Positions 1-11,439 of a DNA stretch of 64,000 nt are shown in pieces. The first letter of the stretch is position 1; each line of letters opens with the position of its first letter. Origin of the DNA: Toxorhynchites rutilus septentrionalis (Eukaryota > Arthropoda > Insecta > Diptera > Culicidae); assembly GCF_029784135.1 (NCBI RefSeq), contig NC_073746.1:228111882-228175881 (forward strand), written 5' to 3'. The notes below the pieces were generated by a model. That model did not search any database. It had not been told where the DNA came from and was given only the letters and a program-made list of their open reading frames with translations. The position numbers and the translations under genes are program-made.

Positions 1-3000
1 ACCTCCATGTTGAGTGGCTATAAGACTGAACTGAAGTGATGCTGCTTTAAAGTCTACGCTTACTATATGCATTTAAAAATTGCAACTTGTTCATTTATAT
101 GCAAAAACTCATAATTTCAAATTTAATTTACTCAAATACAAAAAATAACACTCTTTTGAAAGTTACACCTTATGTAGAGTCAAATGTGCTCTTTAAAATG
201 CTATCAATAATTTTTTATTATGTTTGCCCCAAAAAGAATGACAAGCAAATGAAAAGGTCGTGTTTTCGGGGAAAAAACATCAATAACTTTGAGTAGCATT
301 AAGATACATACAAGTTATGCACCGTAAAATGCGTGGATTGGAAAGCTCTAAAGATCATTCAAAGACAGTTTTGATGTAGAATTTTACATATAAAAGTTAG
401 AGCAAAAAAACCCTTTTTTTCATGGTAACCCTAACTCAACCTAGAGAAACAGCGCTATATCGGTTATTTGAAGAGATAGAAAGAAATATTGTTCCACAAA
501 GTTACTTAAAATAACCAGAGCTACAATATTGTCGAACTATGTTTACCTCTATCTATAAAGATAAGAAAGTTAGATTTTTTATTCCATCGTAAATTTTGGT
601 CACCCTATTTTTGATAACATAAAAATGAGCGCTCTATTATATGTAACAACTTTGTCGAAGACAGTTTTTGTCTAGAGAATCACTGTCGAGCTTTAGATGC
701 TAATTTCCACTTAAATGCACCTCCTGGACCATAGTGGATTGTGCTAGGTCAGTGCGGCGTGGAGTACTTTTGGACAGCGCTATGTTCGCGTTCGTTCATC
801 AGCGACAAACGTTCGCCAAATGTCAAAATTTGTACCATTTGAAGCAATTTGTCCCACTTTCGGCGAGAGTAAATCATCAAGTACAACTTTTGCGTTATGC
901 AAGATTTGTCTCAAATGTGAACATCTGCCATCAATCAGTTGTGCATGTTTTCGGCGGAAAGTAAACTGATGGCATTTGCGGGAATATGGTCCACGAGCAA
1001 ACGAAAAACTATGCGCAGTTCCAAACTCCAGCATAAGTCGTGTGGTCAAACTTGTTGACATTCTATGTGACATTTATTTTCTTGACCTTTAGCATCATCT
1101 CAACCCAGAGGATGCTACAAGCGAAAAATGACTAAAAATTCCTCAATCACATATACGCACCGTTGGCCGGGGGTGATTTCCTAATTTATCGAGATTAATT
1201 TATTAGCCCCATGGCTCGACAAGACAACATCCTCATTAGGGGATTGGTAAAAAAACAATAATTTCCCATACATATAATCTTCGGGGTTCATGATTGTAGA
1301 TTACTGTCGGTTATTTGGCTTTCCTATTCATTTATGGCCATATGCATCTCCTTGGGTGAACTTCGTTTTTGCACAGCTCCCACGATTTGTGAACATCACT
1401 TCACAGAACGCTAGAGACAAAACGCAGGGGAGGGTGGTCCTGAACCAACCCCCTTAATTGTAAAGGCCTTGAAGTACAGCATTAAATTGTATAATTAGAT
1501 TACTTGTACTATGTTTTCCACTAGTTGATGTGGTTCATGATTGTAATAACAGAAAAATTCAGAGCAGAAATAAGAAGAGCCATTTTCGACATGTTCAAAG
1601 ACAGTCAGCCTAAATCGAATCCCAAGAACGATTCACTGTAAACCAACCTAGTGCAGCGCTCTCCAGATTGACATGAAGCACACCATTCAACGACAACAAT
1701 CGATACTGATTAATTAAATAAACACGATGCTGTCATTGCACCATCATCGTGTGAAGCAGAATATTCCAATTGACGAACAATCACTTAATTTGATAGTGCT
1801 CTCCGTCTGTATCCATAATCCGCGATATGGCCAATTTGTCACCCCTCAGTCTCGAATGTATTGTTCAATACGCCCAAACAATTCGTTAGTTGAAAAAGAT
1901 ATCAAAACATGATAGCTCCCCAGCGATATCTCGTGACACTTTGAGAAGGGCTTACCATCATCGAAGCCACGAACACGGTAACCCACAATTGTTCAGCTCT
2001 CTGTGCAATCTCCAGTTGTGCGAATTCCATGTTATGCAAAGTCTTATTATAAATGGAGTGTATGCTTTGTCATTGATGATTTTGTCAACATGCTCGGGAG
2101 CTATCGAATGTTTGTGATTGAGGTTCGCAAGAAAACGAAAGTTTAAGAGACTTTCTGGAAAATGTATTCCGGATGGCGTAATCGATGTACAATAAATTAT
2201 GCAAGGGAGAGCCTTGGAGAAAAATACTGCCATGCTCTCCACTCCGGATCATCGAATAACTGAACATACTATACATAGAAGTATGCTGCAAGAATAGTTC
2301 TGAATAAATTATTTTGCCGGTACAAAATGGGATGACTGATCGTTCACTCGAAGGGTGGGAAATGTTAATAATAAGATACAATAAAGCTAGCCTCGAAAAT
2401 TTTTACGTTTATGAGCAAATCGGCAACGGTCAATTTGTTATACGATGGTGTTGAGAAACATTGGATTTACTTGATGGTTGCCCACAGGCTGAACAATTAA
2501 CATGAATCTCTCGAGGATTCGCAAGCTGAAGATGAACCCATAGACTGAACATGAGAGTAGATCCATAATTAATTATCAACAAACCTTGTTCAAGTAACAG
2601 CAGCTTCGGGCAACACGTTGTTCAGTGCGTCTGTATTTTAATGATTTCGTCAAAAAGGTTGTCAATTTAAGACGAAGCAAAGTTATAATCAAAATGCTGT
2701 TGATGTTGGTCTTCAGCGTATCATTGAATTAAACATATCGCACATTAAACACTCATGTGGAAGCAATTAGTTTATGGTGAATCAACCAGTATTTTTTATT
2801 GATCAACATAGAGCTCATATTTGATAAGAACAAACATAAATTTTGTTTCTTATTTCTTATATATTTTGCCAGAATTCCCGCTCGTAGATGATTGCCCTCT
2901 ATGATTCATTATTTAATATTCAGCGAAATTAAAAACAAAAATTCTGAGAGATGCATGTGCTCATAAATCCTTCCTCATCGATAGTTTTGATGGAATAAAA

Positions 3001-3338
3001 TTGTTCACGTGTTAGGATAAAGGTTGTTCATCACACTTTCAAGAAAAGAAAATTTCAGAAATCAATTTCAAATATAAACTTGATGAATTGGCGAACCTTT
3101 CATCAGGTTTTGCATACACTGAGTGACCATTTTAATCACTTTGCCCATTTTGATTCCGACTGCTCAATAATTACTCCATATTTTTCGACTGCGTGAAATT
3201 TGTGTCATTCGGATGGATTGACCCAGTAAACCAGTAAATTTTCGTTATACCGTGTGCGTGCAAATGTTTGCACCATTGAGCAATGTCAAAATTGAAAAAA
3301 AATCCAAAAAATTCGATTCCTATTTTTATTATTTACTA
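1..3338. other. AT-rich stretch, no gene recognised
   Basis: All six frames are broken into short pieces. Open frames such as 734-964 (+), 780-1073 (-) and 1958-2242 (-) show no motif, low-complexity bias or splice context I can tie to a family. The stretch looks like old decayed repeat DNA, but I could not assign a class or find terminal repeats by eye. Confidence 0.5.
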
Positions 3339-3465
3339 GCAGACCCGGCAAACTTCGTACCGCCCAAAATTCATTTTTCGTTATCACATCCACGTTTTTT
3401 TACTAAGTGCACGTTCATAGGTCCAATCGCGGAACTGTTCATTGATTGATTTTCTAATCTACCCT
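3339..3465 (+). repeat. Dispersed repeat, 5' part (split by the BEL element)
   Basis: It begins with a motif close to CTAGCAGACCCGGCAAACTTCG and matches the repeat at 61633-62091. The copy stops at 3465, where the BEL/Pao LTR begins, and resumes at 9821. The 61.6 kb copy is uninterrupted at the matching position (about 61775-61800), so the two pieces here were once joined. The class is uncertain; the 3' tail suggests a non-LTR- or SINE-like element. Confidence 0.75.
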
Positions 3466-4240
3466 ATGAGCACCGATGGGCTAACTCGTCGAGCGATGAC
3501 ATATTTGTTGGAACAAGTTTGCGTAGCGGGTATACGAAATCCGTCAACGTTGACAGCAAGGCGCTTGTATAAATGTATAACAGGTGAAGCAACATCATCA
3601 CTTCAATAAGAAGGGGATTACGGTTTGTGGAGCGGGGGTTGTTTGTTTCGTTATTGCTAGGATACGCCTTTTATGCATTTTCACATGCGAGAGTAGTGGA
3701 TGAACTGGATGAGAATGATATTCTACAAAATCATCTCTTCTTTTTCACATAAATTTGCGAAAGCCGAACATAGTAGGCATCGTTCGAATTAGCGTCGTGG
3801 CAGTTTGTAGAGAGCCGCCGGCAGCTGTTTGTAAACAATACCGACAGCAATTCCAATATGGCTGAAAGTGCATTTCATATGATTGTTTCACCTGATATAT
3901 ATAGAGGCGCCTTGGTTGACAGGAAGGATTCATAGAAAAAAAGAAAAAAAATACAATTAAGTGAAACCGAGAGTTGTGAATTTGATAAAAAGTATATTTT
4001 TTAATTAAATTGATTGAAAAGAAAGGAGAAATTAGGAGAAATTTAAGCTAGGCAAGGGAAAATACTAGAAGCATGGAAAAAATCAGGAAAATAGGTGCGA
4101 GCACGAGAACTGAAAAAGAAACTGTTTTGTAAGCAAAATAATATTATTGAATTTTTGTAAAATTATTGAATAAAAATATTTTTTAGTTTGAGCTGATCAT
4201 AAAAAGGACTGCTTCGAAATTAGTTTCTATATCCGCAACA
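3466..4240 (+). repeat. 5' LTR of the BEL/Pao element (775 bp)
   Basis: It starts at or one base before TGAGCACCGATGGGC and ends in ATCCGCAACA, and it matches 9401-9820. It carries about 366 bp (between the GTTGACAG motifs at 3549-3556 and 3915-3922) that is missing from the 3' LTR. TATA-like runs occur within it (for example near 3570 and 3895). Confidence 0.9.
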
Positions 4241-4254
4241 AAACTCAAAAAAAC

Positions 4255-4790
4255 ATGAGTGATGTGGAGTTAACCTCAAATCGCACCAAATCTGATGAGC
4301 TGGACCTTACGCTGTGAACAGACGTCAACGGAGAATGAGTCAATGATTGGATGTGACTCGTGTAACCGATGGTTTCACTACAGATGCGTGGGAGTGATGC
4401 AGACGCTATCAAGAAGGAGAAACGATGGTTCTGCCAGGAAGCTGTCTACCAAGAGACAGCAAGAAAATACCTGAGGCGAGTGGAGAATAAAAAACAAACT
4501 CTCAAGGAGCAAATTTATGCTACGACGTCGGATTCGGTTTCTACTCAGGAGCTGAAACTAAAAGCTATGGAAGAGGAACATAAGAAAAAGATGAAAGAGC
4601 TGAAAATGGCAGATTTTGAAAAACAAGGAAATGAAGTTCAAGTTAGAGCTGATGGAGAAACAATTACAAATGGAAAAGGAGTTTAGGGAAGCGGAAATGA
4701 AACAAGAAAAAATATTACTGGAACGTGCTCTGGAGCAGAAAATGGAACATATCGAGAACATGAAAGCTATGCGGTAGGCATTCCAAAGGG
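4255..4790 (+). pseudogene. BEL gag N-terminus with split PHD-like zinc finger
   Basis: Just after the 5' LTR, an ATG at 4255 opens a short frame that ends within 60 bases. In a different frame, about 4313-4395, the pattern C-x(n)-C-x2-C-x4-W-F-H-x2-C appears. The following W-F-C of the same finger lies in the frame opening at 4369. This is the layout of the PHD-type finger seen at the Gag N-terminus of many insect BEL elements, here broken by frameshifts. Downstream, 4480-4760 encodes a Lys/Glu-rich helical stretch, probably a coiled coil, again crossing frames. Confidence 0.7.
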
Positions 4791-4792
4791 AC

Positions 4793-5416
4793 TTGAACCA
4801 TGTAGATCAGGAGCTTGACGATCTACGTTTGCAGGATGCGTCAACGAACAATTTATCAAAATCAAAACTGGATCTAGCACGAGTTCCGCAGAACACGCTG
4901 AGTATGGACACCGCAACTGGAAGTCGATATGGAGAAAAAGCTATTGCACAGGATGACGAAGAAGATGCAAATTGTGATTCCGACGACGATCAAGAACAAT
5001 GTGAAAAGTGCGATAAAATTCTTCCTACAGCGTTACCAAATGTGGTTGAGAACACTGTTCCGAACGGGCTGGGGCAACAATGTGCTGGCCCCAGTAAAAG
5101 GCAGCTCGCAGCGCGCAGCGGAGTAACGAAGAAGTTGCCACTGTTCACTGGGAAGCCAGAAGACTGGCCGCTCTTTTATGGGACGTATCAAGCGTCGAAT
5201 GAGGCATGCGGTTTCACCGATGTCGAAAATTTAGTTAGACTCCAGGAAAGCCTGAAAGGACCTGCTCTGGAAAGCGTGAGAGGTCAACTGATTCTACCGA
5301 GATCCGTTCCAAAAGCCGTTGAAAAACTCCGTCAACTCTACGGTCGGCCGGAACTAATACTTAAAAGTCACCTCAACCGGATTAAAAAGCTTGAATCACC
5401 GAAAATGCAACCGTAA
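4793..5416 (+). pseudogene. BEL gag, DUF1759-type region
   Basis: An open stretch of 207 codons. The first half is acidic and variable. The second half contains a K-L-P-x-F-x-G-x-P-x-x-W-P-x-F motif followed by a helical segment with V-R-L-Q-E-S-L-K-G-P-A, the signature of the DUF1759 Gag region of BEL/Pao elements, which forms the structural capsid-like protein. It ends in a premature stop; the continuation with a zinc knuckle lies in another frame at 5416. Confidence 0.85.
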
Positions 5417-6249
5417 TGCAACACGTAAATGCAACCTGTGAATTTAAAATTCGTTGTAACATTGGAGATTGTAGAGAACAGCACAATCCATTGCTCCACC
5501 CGGTGGAAAGTGCGATCGGAACAACTGCACACATTCAAACTGCAGACGTCATACTTTTCCGAATGATTCCATTGCAGCTGCACTACGGGTCGAAGAATAT
5601 AACAACGTTGGCCTTTTTGGATGAAGGCGCCTCGATCACGCTGATAGAGACGTCGCTGGTGGATAGATTGGGTATCGTTGGAGTTCCAGAAAAGTTAACT
5701 ATGACTTGGACTGCGAATATAACCCGTGAATAAAAAGGATCTGAGCGGATAAACGTATTGACGTCAGGCATAGCGGGCGAAGAAAAAATACTGTTAAATT
5801 CTGTTCATACTGTAGAAAATCTGCGTCTTCCAAAGCAATCACTGAACGCAGGAACGATTGTTAAACAATATGCACATCTGCAGAACCTTCCCAATTCGTC
5901 GTAGGCAGAGGCTCGTCCTGGTTTATTAATCGGGATCAACAATATAGATTCTATCGCGCCACTGGAAGTAAAAATGGGTGAACCCGGAGAGCATATCGCT
6001 GTTCGCTGCAAATTGGGTTGGACCGTGTATGGCCCGAAGCAACAATCCACGTCAAATGCAATTGGTCTTCTAGGATTTCATGACATCGTTACAAATGAAA
6101 TTTTGCATGATCTCATAAAAACTCAATATGCTCTGGAAGAATCGGTAGTGGCGGTGAAGAGAGACTCGAAAGAGGATGAACGAGCCCTTAGCATTTTGGA
6201 ACGTACAACAAAAAGAATTGGCAATCGTTTCGAAACTGGCCTTATTTGA
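5416..6249 (+). pseudogene. BEL zinc-knuckle and aspartic protease region
   Basis: The frame at 5416-5733 carries a residual Cys/His knuckle (C-N-I-G-D-C-R-E-Q-H) and then the retropepsin-like motif A-F-L-D-E-G-A-S-I-T-L, whose Asp is the catalytic residue of the DUF1758 protease of BEL elements. In-frame stops at 5731 and about 5902 interrupt the protease tail. The frame reopens at 5974 with the conserved G-E-P-G-E-H-I-A and L-G-W-T-V-Y-G segments that lead into the reverse transcriptase. These stops would abolish polyprotein synthesis. Confidence 0.85.
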
Positions 6250-6355
6250 AGTATAGACGATGTAACTTTCCCCGACAGCTTCCCCATGGCCCTAACAATT
6301 AGAACGGAAATTAGACAAAGATCCAGTACTCAATGAGAACGTTCAGAGGCAAATT

Positions 6356-7152
6356 TTGTACTATCAACGAAACGGGTACGCCCACCTGGCTACTCCTCAA
6401 GAAATTCAGGAGACTGATCCAGGTAAAATTTGGTATTTGTCTTTAAATGTCGTGTTGCATCCTCGAAAACCAGAAAAGGTTCGTCTGGTGTGGGATGCCG
6501 CCGCAGTCGTAGAAGGGGTGTCTTTAAACTCGCTACTATTGTCCGAGCCGGATCTGTTGGTTCCCTTGATAAATGTTCTCACGGGATTTCGGGAGCACAG
6601 AGTCACGTTTGGTGGTGATACACGCGAAATGTACCACCAAATAAATATCATCGCAGCTGATAAGCAAGCACAACGTTTTGTGTTCCGGATGAACAAATCA
6701 GATCCTCCAAGCATCTACGTAATAGACGTAGCAACATTTGGGTCGAAGTGTTCTCCATGTTCGGCCCAATTTGTGAAAAATAAGAATGCGATGGAATTTG
6801 CAACCGAATATCCGGACGCTGCGGGTGCAATCATCAAACGTCATTATGTTGATGACTATTTTGATACCGTTGACACTGTGGAAGAAGCGATCCGTCGAGC
6901 CAAAGAAGTGGCCTTCATCCAATCGAGATCCGCAATTGGGTGTCGAACTCACCTGAGTTTCGTCGAAGTTTGGAAGAGGAAGATGCGGCTCCAGACATTC
7001 ATTTCGGGCGTATCAAGTCGACCGGAATCGAAAGGGTGTTAGGTATCATATGGAGTCCAGATCAAGACACATTCTCGTTTTCTACAGAGCATCGCGAACA
7101 TATTCAAGAATACCTGAAGGTATCCAGCGGCCGACAAAAGGACTGTACTTAG
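6356..7152 (+). pseudogene. BEL reverse transcriptase domain
   Basis: Reverse transcriptase palm and fingers. R-L-V-W-D-A-A lies near residue 46 of this frame. The catalytic box Y-V-D-D-Y is at 6845-6859 (about residues 164-168), with both Asp present. The frame used up to about 6940 then fails, and the continuation (from a shifted frame, 6940-7152) carries the G-I-E-R-V-L-G-I-I-W-S-P thumb motif. The two pieces overlap, so a single frameshift accounts for the break. A stop near 7150 separates this from the RNase H part. Confidence 0.88.
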
Positions 7153-7159
7153 CTGCGTC

Positions 7160-7897
7160 ATGGGATTCTTCGATCCTTTAGGACTCTTAGCTCCTTTCAC
7201 AGTTCATGGAAAAATATTAGTCCAAAGCCTTTGGCGGGCTGGCTGTTCGTGGGATGAAGCAATAGATAACGACTGTTGGGTGATGTGGAAGCGATGGATT
7301 GGTCTGCTACCACAGGTGGAAGCGATCAGGATACCTCGATGTTATTTTAGGGATTTCCGTTGGTCGGATGTCGAATCGGTGGAGCTGCACATATTCACGG
7401 ACGCTAGTGAATACGCCTATGGGTGTGTCGGTTACCTACGAGCAATCGTGGATGGCAGTATCATATGCTCATTAATCATGTCACGTTCCAAAGTCGCACC
7501 GCTTAAGCGGCAATCGGTTCCACGTTTAGAACTGATGGCAGCAATTTTAGGAGCAAGGATGCTTCACTCGATCCTCACCACCCACACCATCAATTTTGAT
7601 CGTTACGTCTTATGGACCGACTCACAGACTGTGCTAAGTTGGATTTGTTCAGACCAACACAAGTTTAAGCAATTTGTCGCGTTCAGAATCGGCGAAATAG
7701 TGGAGCTGACAAGACCGACCGAATGGCGCTGGATTCCGTCAAAGTTGAACGCGGCAGACGTTTTGACTAAATGGGGGCAAGGCCCTCCTCTTCAAAGCTG
7801 CGGTTCCTGGTTCAGTTATAGAGTTATTGAGAAGTACGGCGATGGTGTTGCGATTCCCGCCAACTGCAGACGCAAGAAGAACGGCCAGCCTCTATGA
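7160..7897 (+). pseudogene. BEL RNase H region
   Basis: 246 codons opening with the G-F-F-D-P-L-G-L-L-A-P motif typical of BEL/Pao after the RT thumb. An RNase H fold follows: I-F-T-D-A-S-E (first catalytic Asp), R-L-E-L-M-A-A, and L-W-T-D-S-Q-T-V-L. The last part has W-R-W-I-P-S-K-L-N-A-A-D, the closing RNase H motif. The frame ends at 7897 and the next domain begins after a short gap. Confidence 0.87.
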
Positions 7898-7927
7898 ACG
7901 TCCAGAGCTACAGAAAACCAGAGGAGC

Positions 7928-8741
7928 ATGATTCGAGCAAATCTGTTGACAGACTGTAAACCACTTCAGCAATACGAACTGTTCGCAACAGAAACTGTTT
8001 TATGGAAACAGGTGCAAAGCGAGAATTTCCCAGAAGAAACAACAACATTGTTAAGAAATCAAGAAAAGAAGCTCAGTCAACCTCTCATTCAGATCGAAAA
8101 ATCCAGTATTCTCTACAAATTGACTCCTGTGCTGGACCAAAATGGTGTCATCAGAGTGGGAGGCAGAATGGAAGCTGCCGAAACCCATCCCTTGGACACA
8201 AAATATCCAATAATTCTGTGCAGAAATCATGACATAACTAGAAAGCTGATTCATTTTTATCACGAAAAATTTGGTCATGCAAATAGTGAAATCGTATTTA
8301 ACGAGCTCCGGCAGAAATTCTATATTCCGAAATTGCGCGCAGTAATTGGTCAGGTCGCTCAAAGCTGCATGAAATGTAAAGTTTTACGATGTCGTCCGCG
8401 TTTCCCCATGATGGCACCACTACCAATCAACACCGCAATTACGTCCATTCAGCGCAATCGGTGTGGACTACTTGAGACCGGTCGAGATAAGCATCGGTAG
8501 AAGAACCGAGAACAGATGGATAGCACTGATTACGTGCTTAACCATCAGAGCTGTCCATCTCGAGATTGCTTATTCTCTTTCATCGCAATCGTGCCTCCGA
8601 CTTTGGACTTTGGCAATCAAGAGATTCATATGTAGACGAGGTTGTCCAGAAGAGTTCTTTTCCGACAATGGGACTAATTTTAAAGCAGCGAGCAAGGAGA
8701 TATCGGAAATCTTGAAACAGGTGGCAAACGACTGTGCATAA
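7928..8741 (+). pseudogene. BEL integrase, zinc-binding and catalytic core
   Basis: The first frame (7928-8500) carries the HHCC-type zinc finger: H-x3-K-F-G-H, then C-M-K-C. A frameshift near 8463 moves into a second frame, where the core appears with V-H-L-E-I and the F-F-S-D-N-G-T-N-F box holding the second catalytic Asp. A stop at 8739 interrupts before the final Glu region. This enzyme would insert the cDNA, but it cannot be made from this copy. Confidence 0.85.
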
Positions 8742-8744
8742 ATT

Positions 8745-9404
8745 GTGACGAGTGCTACAACCAAATGGAACTTCAATCCACCAGGTGCGCCGCACATGGG
8801 TGGCATCTGGGAAAGGATGGTAAAGTCGGTCAAGGAGGCGATGACCGTTCTCTGCAATGGAAGGAAACTTACGGACGAAATTCTTCAGACGACGTTAATT
8901 GAAGCGGAGGACATGATCAACACGCGTCCGTTAACCTACATTCCTCAAGATTCATCGGAGGTGGAGGCAATAACCCCCAACCATTTCTTACGGAGGACAG
9001 TTCTAGGCAACGATGTACAACTCGATAAGCCGGTGGAATTAGCTGAAGCTTTGCGAAATGCGTATAAAAGGTCTCAATATTTGGTAGATCGCATGTGGGA
9101 GCGGTGGTCTAAAGAGTACCTGCCCAGTATCAACAAACGTACGAAGTGGTTTGACGATCCAAAGCCCCTTCAATCTGGGGACCTAGTGTTCATTACGAAT
9201 GGAAAAAATCGGAAGCATTGGACCAGAGGAATAGTTGAAGAAGTGTATGCAGGAAAGGACGGGAGGATTAGACAGGCAAGAGTGAGAACAGCAGGAGGCG
9301 TGTATCGACGAGCCGTAGCGAACTTGGCGGTGCTGGAAATCGAAAACTGTAAATCCGGAACTTCCGCTGGACCGGTACCGGAGTTACGGGCTGGGAAATT
9401 ATGA
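8745..9404 (+). pseudogene. BEL integrase C-terminal region
   Basis: Open for 219 codons in the same frame as the preceding core segment, separated from it by one stop. It starts in the W-x-F-N-P-P-G-A-P-H-M-G-G-x-W-E-R segment, whose Glu completes the DDE triad. It continues with the BEL C-terminal domain (W-x-x-W-S-K-E-Y-L, then G-D-L-V-x-I). The stop lies at the start of the 3' LTR. Confidence 0.87.
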
Positions 9405-9820
9405 GCACCGATGGGCTAACTCGTCAAGCGATGTCATTTTTGTTGGAACAAGTTTGCGTAGCGGGTATACGAAAGCCGTCAAAGTTGACAGGAAGGATTC
9501 ATAGAAAAAAAGAAAACAAAAAAAAGAAAAGCACAATTAAGTGAAACGGAGAGTTGTAAATTTGATAAAAAGTATATTTTTTAATTAAATTGATTGAAAG
9601 GAAGGGAGAAATTAGGATAAATTTAAGCTAGGCAAGGCAAAATACTAGAAGCATGGAAAAAATCAGGAAAATAGGTGCGAGCACAAGAACTGAAAAAGAA
9701 ACTGTTTTGTAAGCAAAATAATATTATTGAATTTTTGTAAAATTATTGAATAAAAATATTTTTTAGTTTGAGCTGATCATAAAAAGGACTGCTTCGAAAT
9801 TAGTTTCTGTATCCGCAACA
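9401..9820 (+). repeat. 3' LTR of the BEL/Pao element (420 bp, internally deleted)
   Basis: It matches both ends of the 5' LTR but lacks the 366 bp between the two GTTGACAG motifs; one GTTGACAG remains. A small A-rich insertion follows near 9505-9530. It ends in ATCCGCAACA, followed by the presumed target duplication TACCCT. Confidence 0.9.
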
Positions 9821-10455
9821 TACCCTTGAAAATTACCTTTTTCTATAAAATTCCTAGTACTTCTACTGAAACTCGTCATTATAATATCAGATTATTTTCA
9901 GACACAATTCTCGTTCAAGATTTTTCAACCACTTGCAAATGATATGTTTCTCCTTTATACAAAATAAATGTTTAATACAGAAAATATGTTAGAATAAAGA
10001 AAATCGGACAATTCCTTTCTTGAGTTTTGCTCTTATCAACACATTCGGTGATACATTTTTATTTATTTATATAGAAGATGATATAGGAGTGCGTTTTGTC
10101 ACATTAGAGTAAAAAAATTATCATGTTTGGTTGAAATATGGGTATTATTTTTACGGGACCCCTCTCCATTTCAGAGAAGAGAGAGGGGTGTCATACCATC
10201 AGAGAAACATTTCTCATATTCAAAAACCTTCACATGCCAAATTTGGCTCCATTTGTTTGATTAGTTTTCGAGTTATGCAGAAATTTGTGTTTCATTTGTA
10301 TGGCAGATCCCCCTTGGAGAAAGGGGAGGGGTCTCTATCATAAGAACCTTCCCCGACCCCATAAACCCCTACATACCTATTTTCATGTCGATCGGTTCAG
10401 TTGTTTCCGAGTCCATAAGAATCAGACAGACAGGAAAACAGACAGACATCACTCC

Positions 10456-10492
<37 letters not shown>

Positions 10493-10494
10493 GA
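9821..10494 (+). repeat. Dispersed repeat, 3' part, with (TA)n tail
   Basis: Continuation of the repeat begun at 3339. It aligns by eye with about 61780-62080. It holds two C-rich purine/pyrimidine blocks of the form CCCCTCTCC... GAGAGGGG near 10160-10190 and 10310-10330. It ends in a GACAGACAG stretch, a T-run and a (TA)n run at about 10460-10490. A tail like this suggests a retroposed element, but I cannot name the family. Confidence 0.72.
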
Positions 10495-11400
10495 TTCAAA
10501 AGGAAGATCTTCCTGAGAGTCTTGAACTATGTTTATCATCGATCGAATTTCCACTCGCTGCAATTACGGCCTCCACACACTTCTGGGGAGCACGACAGGT
10601 CCCAATAATGTAACCTAGTTCATTTCTCTCCAGGTACGGATCAATGTTTGTCTGAAACTTGTTGTACCCTGGTGCCGTTCAAAACAGGACTTCATGATGC
10701 CATACTGAGTAATCCAGCGAATAAAGATCGGAGCTGGATAGCGACCAAACATTCATCACTCAGAACAGATGTGGCAGATATTCCTACAACCACTTCTGAT
10801 TGTGGTTCGTGGTGTGACACGAAGCTCCATCTTGTTGAAATAAAACAGTTGGTTTCCTTACTGCTCCTTGTTCCACGGGAGGATATACTTACTTAAAATC
10901 TCGATGTAAACCTCCATATTTACTTTGTCGCCTTCTGAAATGAACACCGGGTTAATTTTTTTTGCAACCGGAAGCCACCAATCCAAACACCATAACGGTA
11001 GCAGGATACTTGGTCAGATACATGTTTTTATGCTCGTCCTCCACGTCTTTTACCGGGAAAGAACTAATATAGCGATCGGTTCTGAAATTTGATACGGGAG
11101 CGATAGTGAACATGATCTCGTCGGTGAACAGGATCACCGGATTTCAAGATTTTCTTACATCGCTTGAATCGTAGCTCCCGGATGCGGTTGGTAATCATAT
11201 AAGTTTTTCTTTGTGCCCCCGACTTCACCCCGCAATCTTTCTTTACGATCTTGCGTATCGTAAAGTCGCTGGTCTCGAGTTCCTTCACTGTTTTCCTCAT
11301 TGAACACATTGAACACACCCTCGGAGTCCGAGCTATCCTCGGACGACCTGCGGCCCCCTTCGTAGATAGGTGTCCGTTCTTTTCTCTGTCTAAAACTCAT
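10495..11400 (-). pseudogene. mariner-like transposase relic, D37D-like spacing
   Basis: On the minus strand the pieces read, in transposase order: an N-terminal helix-turn-helix part (11155-11400 and 11064-11318 in different frames), the first catalytic block L-F-T-D-E (near 11130), a second block F-Q-Q-D-G-A-S-C-H-T-T (about 10800-10835), and a third D-L-Y-S-L-D-Y-S-V-W (about 10700-10730). Roughly 37-38 residues separate the second and third Asp. The C-terminus runs to a stop at about 10495. Several stops and frameshifts make it inactive. Confidence 0.8.
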
Positions 11401-11439
11401 GGGCCATCAGGACACGCCCACGGCGATTGAAATGTTGTT

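Larger units (their letters stand above)
3466..9820 (+). mobile_element. BEL/Pao LTR retrotransposon, decayed, about 6.35 kb
   Basis: A full-length but inactive BEL/Pao element. Direct LTRs lie at 3466-4240 and 9401-9820. The internal region reads gag, protease, reverse transcriptase, RNase H, integrase in the BEL order. The flanks share TACCCT (just before 3466 and just after 9820), a probable target-site duplication. The coding region is spread over at least five frame changes plus several in-frame stops, so no functional polyprotein can be made. It sits inside a dispersed repeat whose two halves flank it. There is no env-like frame. Confidence 0.93.

Noticed and set aside
1958..2381. Overlapping minus-strand frames as a possible receptor gene relic
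   Set aside because: Hydrophobic patches are present but no conserved motif; too weak to call.
10460..10494. (TA)n run as an independent microsatellite
   Set aside because: It sits at the tail of the dispersed repeat, so it is better explained as part of that element.
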